Part shown: one piece after another, positions 1 through 6,100 of the stretch
Layout: each line of letters opens with the position of its first letter
Position numbering within the stretch: position 1 is the first letter of the stretch
Source: an uncultured Bacilli bacterium
Lineage (GTDB): Bacteria > Bacillota_I > Bacilli_A > RF39 > UBA660
Direction of reading: 5' to 3'
Length of the DNA: 10,366 nucleotides
Assembly: GCA_934162555.1 (NCBI GenBank)
Contig: CAKPJE010000029.1
Span: 1-10,366, forward strand
Made by a program: the position numbers and the translations under genes
Notes under the pieces: generated by a model
What the model was told of the DNA's origin: nothing
The model's input: only the letters and a program-made list of their open reading frames with translations
Database searches by the model: none

Positions 1-6
1 AAGTAA

Positions 7-27
7 ATGTGACAAATATGTGACAAA
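7..27. repeat. Two direct repeats, candidate integrase arm sites
   Basis: ATGTGACAAA occurs at 7-16 and again at 18-27, an 11-bp period (about one helical turn). It sits about 110 bp from the tRNA-Lys fragment, on the side where the integrated element should lie. Tyrosine recombinases of integrative elements often bind short direct repeats with this spacing (arm-type sites) next to the att core. The repeat is seen directly; the role is inferred. The rest of 28-138 is AT-rich, with A/T runs at about 75-107, and I see no gene in it. Confidence 0.45.
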
Positions 28-138
28 ACCATATTTTTCTATATTATCGTATACTGAAAAATTAATAATTATTTTGAAAAATTTTTTTTAAAAAAACTAA
101 TTCGATTTAGCAAAATTAACAGCAAAACAAGCAAAAAA

Positions 139-190
139 CAACTGACTCTTAATCAGTGGGTCGAGGGTTCGAATCCCTCAGTGTCCACCA
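139..190 (+). other. tRNA-Lys(CTT) 3' fragment, probable att site
   Basis: The sequence has a complete anticodon arm (ACTGA / loop CTCTTAA / TCAGT, anticodon CTT), variable loop GGGTC, T arm GAGGG-TTCGAAT-CCCTC, the acceptor 3' strand AGTGTCC, discriminator A and CCA. The matching acceptor 5' strand (GGACACT) and a D arm are absent: upstream is A-rich sequence with no folding match. This is therefore a 52-bp 3' portion and not a working tRNA gene. Integrases commonly recombine within the 3' half of tRNA genes, restoring an intact tRNA at one end and leaving such a fragment at the other. With the fragment on the plus strand, the element should lie to the left and the original chromosome should resume at about 191. 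Downstream, AAATCAAT is repeated at 197-204 and 206-213. Confidence 0.8.
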
Positions 191-322
191 TCCATTAAAT
201 CAATAAAATCAATGGTTCACAGGTTTTTAATTTGAATTTAGTCATGACGGGTATATTTTTACTTTTGATTATCTCAACTATTCTATATTATTTGGTTGTT
301 TTTATCGAAAAAAGGAGGAAAA

Positions 323-1408
323 ATGAATAAATATAAAGTTTATGTTTATGCTATATGCAAAAATGAGGAGAAGTTTGTTCATAACTGGGTTAAGTCTATG
401 AGTGAAGCTGATGGTATATATGTACTTGATACTGGATCAACTGATAATACTGTTCAATTATTATTGGATGAGGGTGTTAATGTTGTTTCTAAAAAAATTG
501 TTCCATGGAGATTTGATGTTGCTAGGAATGAGTCTTTAAAACTTGTTCCAACAGATGCTGACATTTGTGTTTGTACTGATTTGGATGAATTATTTGAGCC
601 TGGTTGGAGAGAAAAGCTTGAAAATACTTGGGAAAGTAGTGTAAATAGAGTATTATATACTTATAATTGGAGTATTAATGATAAGGGTATACCTGTTGTT
701 ACTTTCTTTAGAGAAAAGATACATGATCGTTTTAATTATAAGTGGGTCTATCCTGTTCATGAAATACCTGAATTTACTGGAGAAAATGAGATTGTTAAGA
801 CTAATGAGGAAATTATTTTAAATCACTTCCCTGATACATCTAAGTCCAGAAGTTCTTATTTAAATTTGCTTGAGTTATCTGTTAAAGAAAATCCTAGTAA
901 TGATAGAAATATGCATTATTTAGGAAGAGAATATATGTATTACGGTAAGTGGAATGAATGTATTGATACTTTAATTAAACATTTAAAACTTAAAAGTTCA
1001 ACTTGGAAAGATGAGAGATCTGCTTCTATGAGATTTATTGCTAGAGCTTATGTTGGTCTTGGAAGACTTGATGAGGCTAATTTGTATTTAGATAAGGCTA
1101 TTGAAGAAGCACCTTATTTAAGAGATCCTTATGTTGAAAAAGCTTTTCTTTCTTATGAGAATGGTGATTATAAGAGTGCTGAAAAATATTTGAAGAAAGC
1201 TTTAAAAATTAAAAAGCATGAAAAAACTTACATTAATGAGACTTTTAGTTGGGATAATACTATTTATGATTTACTTTCTATTTGTACTTTTTATAATGGT
1301 AAATTTTCTGAATCTTTGAAATGGGTTAATAAAGCTATTTTGCTTGAATCTAATGAGAGACTTTTGAATAATAAAAAAATTATTGAAGAGTATATTAAAA
1401 ATAATTAA
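323..1408 (+). CDS. Family 2 glycosyltransferase with C-terminal TPR-like repeats
   Basis: A 361-aa cytoplasmic protein. The N-terminal GT-A domain (about residues 5-175) begins with YAICKNEE, has the nucleotide-sugar loop DTGSTDNT (36-43) and the metal-binding DxD-type DLDE (86-89). These are features of GT2 enzymes that transfer a sugar from a nucleotide donor. The C-terminal part (about 195-345) is helical with TPR-like units such as GRLDEANLYLDKAIEEAP and GDYKSAEKYLKKALK, a known GT2-TPR arrangement possibly used for acceptor or protein binding. No signal peptide or membrane segment is visible. The acceptor (protein, peptide or surface glycan) cannot be told. Start: ATG at 323 lies 4 bases after AAGGAGG (312-318); a TTG at 296 in the same frame has no ribosome site. 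A weak promoter candidate is TTGATT (265-270) with TATTAT (286-291). The gene is the first one right of the att fragment, and yidD follows 21 bases later. Confidence 0.85.
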   Translation: MNKYKVYVYAICKNEEKFVHNWVKSMSEADGIYVLDTGSTDNTVQLLLDEGVNVVSKKIVPWRFDVARNESLKLVPTDADICVCTDLDELFEPGWREKLENTWESSVNRVLYTYNWSINDKGIPVVTFFREKIHDRFNYKWVYPVHEIPEFTGENEIVKTNEEIILNHFPDTSKSRSSYLNLLELSVKENPSNDRNMHYLGREYMYYGKWNECIDTLIKHLKLKSSTWKDERSASMRFIARAYVGLGRLDEANLYLDKAIEEAPYLRDPYVEKAFLSYENGDYKSAEKYLKKALKIKKHEKTYINETFSWDNTIYDLLSICTFYNGKFSESLKWVNKAILLESNERLLNNKKIIEEYIKNN

Positions 1409-1413
1409 TTTTG

Positions 1414-1422
1414 TGATAAAAT
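1414..1422 (+). promoter_or_regulatory. Extended -10 promoter giving a leaderless yidD mRNA
   Basis: TGATAAAAT is an extended -10 element (TGn plus TAAAAT). Transcription would begin about 7 bases after it, at 1429-1430, which is the A of the yidD ATG. No Shine-Dalgarno sequence precedes that ATG, although nearly all other genes here have a clear one. No convincing -35 is placed, which extended -10 promoters do not need. Confidence 0.5.
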
Positions 1423-1429
1423 AGTAATT

Positions 1430-1642
1430 ATGAAAAAGTTTTTGATTTGGCTTATAAGGGTTTATCAATCTATACCTTTTGGAATGCATGGGGCTTGTAG
1501 ATTTACTCCTAGTTGTTCTAATTATGCTATTGAAGCTATTAGTGTTTATGGGGCTTTTAAGGGTTCTATTTTAACTATTAGACGGGTTTTTAGGTGCACT
1601 CCATGGAGTAATGGTGGATATGATCCTGTACCAAAAAAATAA
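1430..1642 (+). CDS. yidD: Membrane protein insertion efficiency factor YidD
   Basis: A 70-aa protein spanning the whole YidD family. An N-terminal amphipathic stretch (KKFLIWLIRVYQSI) is followed by the cysteine-rich signature CRFTPSCSNYA (about residues 23-33), then GAFKGSILTIRRVFRC and the terminal GGYDPVP. YidD is a small protein at the inner face of the membrane that assists YidC-dependent insertion of membrane proteins. In many bacteria it sits with rnpA-yidC, but here it stands alone behind a glycosyltransferase gene. The ATG at 1430 is the only usual start in this frame after the stop at 1406-1408. There is no ribosome binding site, and an extended -10 element lies just upstream, so the message is probably leaderless when made from its own promoter. 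It may also be read through from the glycosyltransferase gene, as I see no terminator between them. Confidence 0.95.
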   Translation: MKKFLIWLIRVYQSIPFGMHGACRFTPSCSNYAIEAISVYGAFKGSILTIRRVFRCTPWSNGGYDPVPKK

Positions 1643-1679
1643 TGTCTTTGGGCTTTGGTAACCTTTAGATATTATTTTT
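1635..1679. terminator. Bidirectional terminator between yidD and the S51 gene
   Basis: A 13-bp stem pairs 1635-1647 (AAAAATAATGTCT) with 1667-1679 (AGATATTATTTTT), with one G-T pair and a 19-base loop. The A-run on one side and T-run on the other give a U-tract in both directions. The stem contains the yidD stop (1640-1642) and two bases of the stop of the opposing gene (1678-1680), so both convergent genes end within it. Confidence 0.7.
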
Positions 1680-2289
1680 ATTTGTAGTAATATTTTTTAC
1701 CTATATACTCTATTTTTTCGTTTTCTATTCTTATGAATGAACCATCAGGTATTGCTAGGATTGGTTCTTTTTTGCTTACCTCTTCTATTTCTTTTATTAA
1801 GTCTTGATTATAGTGTGGATATATTGATGTTTGGAAATAGTTTAATCCTTCATAATCATATAGTTTTTCTCCTTCAAATTCATCTATATATATTACTCTT
1901 TTTGTTTGGTTCATTGCGCCGGCACTTACGCCTATTATAAGGGGTACTTTTTTTAGTTCTTGTTGTAGTTCATTTTTATTTATTATTTGCATTTGAATGT
2001 GTGGTGCACCACCTAACAAAAATATTATATTGCTTTCTTTTATATATTTTTTTGCATCTGTTTTATTTGTTTCTTCATCTATCGTATTTATTTTTTTGAA
2101 GTTTAATCCTATTTGCTTGAAACACTTTATTTTGTTTTCTATACTTTCTTGCTGTTTTTCTGGTTCTTTTTTATAAGCTGATATAAATGTTATAGTTGAA
2201 TTTTCCTTTATGTCTTTTAACATGTATTCTTTTTCTTTTTTTGTGAATCCTTTTTCTTTATCGATTTTACTGAATAGATAGTTTACCAT
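1678..2289 (-). CDS. Peptidase E-like (family S51) serine hydrolase
   Basis: A 203-aa protein with the flavodoxin-like fold pattern of family S51 (dipeptidase E / cyanophycinase, in the class-I glutamine amidotransferase-like clan). FLLGGAP (90-96) matches the loop before the nucleophile elbow. GVSAGAM (120-126) carries the likely nucleophile Ser122, and IYPHYN (156-161) carries the likely catalytic His159; the spacing of 37 residues between them fits peptidase E. IPDGSFI (180-186) is also typical. Peptidase E cleaves Asp-X dipeptides; the substrate here is not proven. Ribosome site AAGGAGG (2297-2303) precedes the ATG. It lies 26 bases downstream of the tail-anchored protein gene and is probably co-transcribed with it. 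No signal peptide, so cytoplasmic. Confidence 0.85.
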   Translation of the reverse strand: MVNYLFSKIDKEKGFTKKEKEYMLKDIKENSTITFISAYKKEPEKQQESIENKIKCFKQIGLNFKKINTIDEETNKTDAKKYIKESNIIFLLGGAPHIQMQIINKNELQQELKKVPLIIGVSAGAMNQTKRVIYIDEFEGEKLYDYEGLNYFQTSIYPHYNQDLIKEIEEVSKKEPILAIPDGSFIRIENEKIEYIGKKYYYK

Positions 2290-2315
2290 TTTACAGCCTC
2301 CTTGATTAATTTTTT

Positions 2316-2981
2316 TTATTCATAAATTTTAATTATTAGTGATATAAGCGCAATTAAAGTTGTTAATATTAAATATATTATCCATACTGTCTTTATTTTT
2401 TCTTTTAATGTTTTGGTTTCATTATTTTTTGTTTGCTCTATATTTGATTCCTTTATGGTTGTTTCTTTATTATCTTTTGGTTCTGTTTCTTTTATTACTT
2501 TTTTTACTGGTTTGGTGTTCGTACTAGGTATACTTTTAATTTCATCATAAGATTTATGTGAATTATTTTCTAAAAGATTTAGCAGATTAATTTTATAGAT
2601 ATCTTTTTCTCTACTTGTTTTTGATATAAGTATACCCTTATAAGTTGTTAATTCATTTTTGCTTCCTTCTAATAGTAAATTTTCTGGATTTAATGTTTCT
2701 AACATTATGACTTTTTCTTTTTCATTTACTGTATATATTACTGAGATATGTCCATGAATTTTTTTGAATATTTCATCTGCTGGTAATTCCAACTCGTACT
2801 TTGTACGACCAGCTTCTTTATTTTGTTCTATTATTTTACCATCGAATTTTCCTTCTTTTAAATTAGGATAATAATAAAATAGTAATTTTTTATATGCTAG
2901 CATATTATATTTTCTTAGGGAGCGTTCTAATTTTTTTAATTTAATTTCATTAAGATATTCTATTATATATTCATTATTCAT
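2316..2981 (-). CDS. Tail-anchored membrane protein of unknown function
   Basis: A 221-aa protein that I do not recognise. Residues 1-135 look like a mixed alpha/beta cytoplasmic domain (with YYYPNLKEGKFDG and LPADEIFKKIHGHISVIYT). About 140-195 is a charged Lys/Glu/Thr/Asn-rich linker of low complexity. Residues 199-218 form a single hydrophobic helix (IIYLILTTLIALISLIIKIY) ending one residue before the C-terminus. There is no N-terminal signal, so the layout is that of a tail-anchored protein with its domain in the cytoplasm. AAGGAAG (2988-2994) lies 6 bases before the ATG, and an extended -10 promoter lies 23 bases upstream. It is first in a two-gene unit with the peptidase E-like protein, which could suggest a linked role, but no function can be assigned. 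Confidence 0.8.
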   Translation of the reverse strand: MNNEYIIEYLNEIKLKKLERSLRKYNMLAYKKLLFYYYPNLKEGKFDGKIIEQNKEAGRTKYELELPADEIFKKIHGHISVIYTVNEKEKVIMLETLNPENLLLEGSKNELTTYKGILISKTSREKDIYKINLLNLLENNSHKSYDEIKSIPSTNTKPVKKVIKETEPKDNKETTIKESNIEQTKNNETKTLKEKIKTVWIIYLILTTLIALISLIIKIYE

Positions 2982-3004
2982 ATTATTCTTCCTTACATAT
3001 ATTT

Positions 3005-3013
3005 ATTATAACA
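3005..3013 (-). promoter_or_regulatory. Extended -10 promoter of the tail-anchored protein operon
   Basis: On the minus strand the sequence reads TGTTATAAT: TG, one base, then a perfect TATAAT. The expected start is near 2998, leaving a leader of about 17 bases that contains AAGGAAG. No good -35 is seen. The dyad AATAAT-GTT-ATTATT lies just upstream, in AT-rich DNA, and may mean nothing. Confidence 0.55.
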
Positions 3014-3429
3014 TGAGTTTTATTAAAATAATAACATTATTAATTTATTTTTAGTAATCTTATGTTATAAATTCCATGATGTCTTCAAATGGTGTTGTCA
3101 AACAAACGTTTTATTTATTAAACACTTAAAAAATAACCTTTTGAAGTCGTTATATTTTTGCAATTGTCATAATGAAATGATTTTATATATTTGGGCATAA
3201 AAAAATTCTGAAATTCTCTCAAAAATTTAGCTATGATATAAATGATGTTGGTATATTTAATCCCTATAATTAACTAAAAAAATAAAACTACTGATGCCAT
3301 ATTTGAATTATTTGACACTTATAATTTTTTGATTTTGTTTTTGATAATTTTATATTTTTTTACTATAATTATTATAAATGCATATTTTACTTTTTATTAT
3401 GCAATTGTATAGACCAAACACCATTTTTT

Positions 3430-3438
3430 TGATAGAAT
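3430..3438 (+). promoter_or_regulatory. Candidate extended -10 promoter of the endonuclease gene
   Basis: TGATAGAAT is TGn plus TAGAAT. A weak -35 (TAGACC, 3410-3415) stands 17 bases from it. Transcription would start near 3445, a few bases before the GGAG ribosome site (3450-3453) that serves the GTG start at 3462. Confidence 0.4.
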
Positions 3439-3461
3439 AATATTGTAATGGAGTTGAAAAT

Positions 3462-4370
3462 GTGTTAAATAATTGGAATAAAATGTCAGAGATTGAAAAA
3501 TTTGCAAAAATATGGCAAATACAATTAAATGTTGAATACAAAAAACCACAAAAAAATATCAGGATATCATTTAAAGATGTTGGACCATTTTGTGAATATT
3601 TAGCATTAGATTTTGCACCAGGTTATCAAGGTGGTGGCTCTGGGGGAATGGGGTATGATTTATACAATAAAAGTGAAACAAAAGCTATTGAAGTTAAATC
3701 ATGTTGCACAATTCAAAACTGGAAATGCAAAAAATGTGATGCAAAATTTAACAATTTATTTATGGACCATTGTCCTGATTGTGGTGGTAATGATTTTGAT
3801 GTGGTTGATGATAGTAGATTCAGTATAAATGCTAGAGAAATATTACGACAATATGATAAAGATATATTTGGTGGTTTTATATTTAGTCATATATCTGAAC
3901 AAGAACAAATCAAAAGTAAAAATGTTCTTGTTGTCAAAGTAGAATGGTTTAAATTAAATTTTGATGATGATCCTGATTTAAAGAAGATTAGACTTACTTA
4001 TTTTATAAATCAAAGAGATAAAGGGGCAAAAGATAACAATAATCTTCTACCATATAGTTTTGATTTTTATAAATTAGCACCCCAAAAAGTTTGCGAAATG
4101 TATATTAATATTAATTATGCAGATCTTAATGCCAAACCAAAAATAACAAAAAAATTAACTAGTTCTTATCCTAGAGTTAATGGAAGTGTCTTACGAAAGA
4201 AAGAATATGAATTATTTAAAAAATTGGATTCGTTTGATCCAAAAACTAATACAGCTGAAGCAAAAGATTTTACTTTAAATATTCCTTATAGAAGAAAAAA
4301 TTTAGGTAAAGATCGAGGTGACACAAGGGTAAGGCTAGATAAGGCATTAAAAAATAAAGTAGAAATATAA
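3462..4370 (+). CDS. Type II restriction endonuclease, PD-(D/E)XK with zinc ribbon
   Basis: A 302-aa protein whose best-supported role is DNA cleavage in a type II restriction-modification system. After a helical N-terminus comes a Gly-rich strand, QGGGSGGMGYD (56-66), then AIEVKS (75-80). Asp66 and Glu77-Val-Lys79 form a PD-(D/E)XK nuclease core, with Glu45 as a possible further metal ligand. Directly after the core, CKKC (89-92) and CPDC (104-107) make a four-Cys zinc ribbon, perhaps for site recognition. Start: GTG at 3462, 8 bases after GGAG (3450-3453); the next in-frame ATG (3483) has no ribosome site. The gene faces a methyltransferase gene end to end, one base apart, and this pairing is strong context evidence. 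The layout recalls the MamI endonuclease family, but I cannot confirm that or give the recognition site. Confidence 0.8.
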   Translation: MLNNWNKMSEIEKFAKIWQIQLNVEYKKPQKNIRISFKDVGPFCEYLALDFAPGYQGGGSGGMGYDLYNKSETKAIEVKSCCTIQNWKCKKCDAKFNNLFMDHCPDCGGNDFDVVDDSRFSINAREILRQYDKDIFGGFIFSHISEQEQIKSKNVLVVKVEWFKLNFDDDPDLKKIRLTYFINQRDKGAKDNNNLLPYSFDFYKLAPQKVCEMYININYADLNAKPKITKKLTSSYPRVNGSVLRKKEYELFKKLDSFDPKTNTAEAKDFTLNIPYRRKNLGKDRGDTRVRLDKALKNKVEI

Positions 4371-4385
4371 TCTACTTTATTTTTT
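4349..4385. terminator. Bidirectional terminator shared by the R and M genes
   Basis: A perfect 15-bp inverted repeat (4349-4363 with 4371-4385) with a 7-base loop AATATAA. The outer stem is an A-run opposed to a T-run, so U-tracts form in both directions. The endonuclease stop TAA (4368-4370) is in the loop and the methyltransferase stop TAG (complement of 4372-4374) is in the right arm. Confidence 0.85.
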
Positions 4386-5439
4386 TATACCATTTTAAAG
4401 CTTCTTTGTAAAATTGTTCATCTAATTCTATTCCAATAAATTTTCTATTATTTTTGATTGCAGCTATACCAGTTGATGCACTGCCACATGTAAAATCTAA
4501 TATCGTGTCATTTTCATTCGAAAAAATGTTTATTAGTGAGCTTAGTAATTGAACTGGCTTTTGTGTTGGATGTATATTATTTTGATCTTTTTTATATTCA
4601 AATACATTTCTGACAATTTTTTCACCTTTTGGAATATTAAATACAACAGTATTTTCTTCATCCCATATTCTTTTCATCTCGTCATATTCAATAAAATTTG
4701 GCATCTTATCAATTTTATATTCTTTAATCAATGCATTATAATTATTCTCTGTTGGAATGTAAAAAGTCCTATTAGCATATCTAAAACAATGATCTAAGCC
4801 TTGTCCTAATTTATCCATAATTTCTTTTTTATTACCACCACAATATTCAAGCATATTTTTAAAATACTTTCTTAAACCCACAGAATTTGATTCATCTAAT
4901 GATTTCCTAATTAATAACATCTCTTCATAGTAATTTAGTGGCGTTGTTTTGGCCGAAAATCCATTTGCATGATTATTTTTTATCCATATCATCTTATTAG
5001 ATAAAGAATATTTTTGAAATATACATAATTCATAATTCAATGTAAATGTCATTGGTTCTTGAGAAAATAGTATCATATTTGAATTAGCTTTTGATATTTT
5101 AAAGCATGTTTCCAGCATTTCCTTTATTTCTATTGGATAATCCCACGTTGGTATATTTCCTTTTTTCTTCCACCCTTCTATTGATAATCCTTGTACTGTG
5201 CCATATGGTATATCAGTTATTATGTGATCAACAATGATATTTTTATTTATTAAATATTTCATAACTGATATGCAGTCGCCATTTATTAAAACAAAATTTT
5301 TATCATAATAATAATCTTTTATAACTTTTTCGTCTTTCATATGTTTTAAAACTGCATTGGAAATTTTTTTTGATACTCTTGTGAAATCTGTTTTTGATTT
5401 TACTTCCTTATTGTGTTTTTTTATTTCTTCGCTAAGCAT
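4372..5439 (-). CDS. Type II DNA methyltransferase, beta class (N6-A or N4-C)
   Basis: A 355-aa S-adenosylmethionine-dependent enzyme, probably protecting the host DNA from the facing endonuclease. The catalytic motif IV, TDIPYG (75-80, a variant of DPPY), comes first, and the SAM-binding motif I, DFTCGSASTG (315-324), comes late; this order defines the beta class. HPTQKP (290-295) and IGIELDEQFYKEA (335-347) are also typical. The middle (about 185-245, with NKKEIMDKLGQGLDHCFR) looks like an inserted target-recognition segment, as seen in some phage and Firmicute methylases. ATG at 5439 follows AGGAGG (complement of 5447-5452) by 7 bases. The last residues lie in the shared terminator stem. 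The target base and sequence cannot be read from the protein. Confidence 0.88.
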   Translation of the reverse strand: MLSEEIKKHNKEVKSKTDFTRVSKKISNAVLKHMKDEKVIKDYYYDKNFVLINGDCISVMKYLINKNIIVDHIITDIPYGTVQGLSIEGWKKKGNIPTWDYPIEIKEMLETCFKISKANSNMILFSQEPMTFTLNYELCIFQKYSLSNKMIWIKNNHANGFSAKTTPLNYYEEMLLIRKSLDESNSVGLRKYFKNMLEYCGGNKKEIMDKLGQGLDHCFRYANRTFYIPTENNYNALIKEYKIDKMPNFIEYDEMKRIWDEENTVVFNIPKGEKIVRNVFEYKKDQNNIHPTQKPVQLLSSLINIFSNENDTILDFTCGSASTGIAAIKNNRKFIGIELDEQFYKEALKWYKKIK

Positions 5440-5526
5440 ATTTAATCCTCCTAGTAAATCTTTATCTATCCTATAGTTATGTTTTCTATTATAAATAAAA
5501 TAGATTTGTTGACATCGACTTAATTT

Positions 5527-5535
5527 ATTATATCA
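5527..5535 (-). promoter_or_regulatory. Extended -10 promoter of the methyltransferase gene
   Basis: On the minus strand the sequence reads TGATATAAT: TG, A, then perfect TATAAT. The start would be near 5520, giving a leader of about 80 bases. A second TATAAT (complement of 5488-5493) is nearer the gene but has no TG and a poor -35. A plus-strand candidate, TTGACA (5509-5514) with TATCAT (5531-5536) at 16-bp spacing, overlaps the first site. Confidence 0.5.
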
Positions 5536-5595
5536 TACTTAGCACAATATACTTAAATTTTAAACATAATTATTTTTGATTAATGAATATAACAA

Positions 5596-5633
5596 AAGCA
5601 AATAAATTTGCTTACATCTCCTCACGGTGATGT
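5596..5633 (-). ncRNA. Right-end hairpins, relic of a TnpB omegaRNA
   Basis: On the minus strand ACATC-A-CC-GTGA-GG-A-GATGT (complement of 5614-5633) folds as a 5-bp stem, an A-A mismatch, two G-C pairs and a GNRA-type GTGA loop. It is directly followed by AAGCAAA-TTTA-TTTGCTT (complement of 5596-5613). In IS605-type elements the tnpB end overlaps the omegaRNA, whose 3' part is the element's right end. The folds are seen; the name is inferred from position behind the tnpB relic. Confidence 0.45.
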
Positions 5634-5900
5634 GATTTCTGCTTCACAAAGATTGTCTAATCTCTCCACAGGCTTAAATTTCGATAGTCGCTACCGTATT
5701 TTTTTCTTTAAAACTAAAGAAATCTTGTTCGTTCTTTTTTTATCCTTTAACATATAACTAAACTTTCCATGTATAACTCTGTTCCTTAAAATATAATATT
5801 TATACTTGCATTTATGTATAAATATTTATAGCCCACATTTTACACATTTGTATAATCTTTTATATTGTCACAAGAACTTGTATAATCATCATTTTTATTA
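5596..5900 (-). mobile_element. tnpB: Decayed 3' end of an IS605-type tnpB element
   Basis: Minus-strand reading from about 5890 gives TSSCDNIKDYTN, a stop, then NVGYKYLYINASINI. This follows the TnpB zinc-ribbon pattern (TSxxCSxCGxIKKD...CGYxxDRDxNASINI), with lost Cys residues and in-frame stops. Further on, at about 5663-5702, TVATIEI, a stop, then ACGEIRQSL fits the usual TnpB tail (GTVGTTxIxACGE). After that come two hairpins like the element's right end. The intact RuvC-like region is missing, so this is a relic and not a working nuclease. TnpB is an RNA-guided nuclease that helps keep IS200/IS605 elements. The relic lies between the methyltransferase promoter and the next operon's terminator, marking the island as a past landing site. 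I see nothing in 5901-6073 beyond AT-rich DNA. Confidence 0.65.
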
Positions 5901-6073
5901 GACTGGTAAATTCTAAATTTATGTGCTATGTACATCATATCACTAACCAACTGCATCAATGATACCATTTATTTTAGTAAATAACAAAATTTTTTGAATT
6001 TATAATTATTTTAAAATGTATTTTAAACATTTTGAATTTTTAATATACATTTTTTCATATGACTTTCCTATTT

Positions 6074-6094
6074 ATAAAAAAGAGCGCTGCTCTT
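6074..6094 (-). terminator. Terminator of the tsa operon
   Basis: On the minus strand AAGAGC-AGC-GCTCTT is followed by TTTTTAT. The hairpin starts 7 bases after the stop of the zinc-ribbon/HExxH gene and is the only G+C-rich stem nearby. Confidence 0.85.
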
Positions 6095-6100
6095 GCATTA

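Larger units (their letters stand above)
2982..3461. other. AT-rich intergenic region without a supported gene
   Basis: About 480 bases between the divergently transcribed tail-anchored protein gene and the endonuclease gene. Apart from the two promoters listed separately, I see no gene. Short in-frame stretches on the minus strand (a 26-codon ORF at about 3120-3200, and codons reading PFEDIMEF near 3075-3100) may be debris of lost genes but match nothing that I recognise. TTGACA at 3312-3317 has no properly spaced -10. The region is the left flank of the restriction-modification island. Confidence 0.5.

Noticed and set aside
139..190. Functional tRNA-Lys gene
   Set aside because: The D arm and the acceptor 5' strand are missing upstream, so no cloverleaf can form.
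3060..3210. Pseudogene of a transposase on the minus strand
   Set aside because: Only short fragments (for example PFEDIMEF) are readable and none matches a family with confidence.
2982..3461. Controller (C) gene of the restriction-modification system
   Set aside because: No helix-turn-helix ORF with a ribosome site is present on either strand.
3350..3541. Minus-strand 63-codon frame upstream of and over the endonuclease start
   Set aside because: No ribosome site, low-complexity Ile/Asn/Phe/Ser composition, and overlaps the supported gene start.
3613..3828. Plus-strand 71-codon frame within the endonuclease gene
   Set aside because: Out-of-frame shadow of the endonuclease; the nuclease and zinc motifs are in the other frame.
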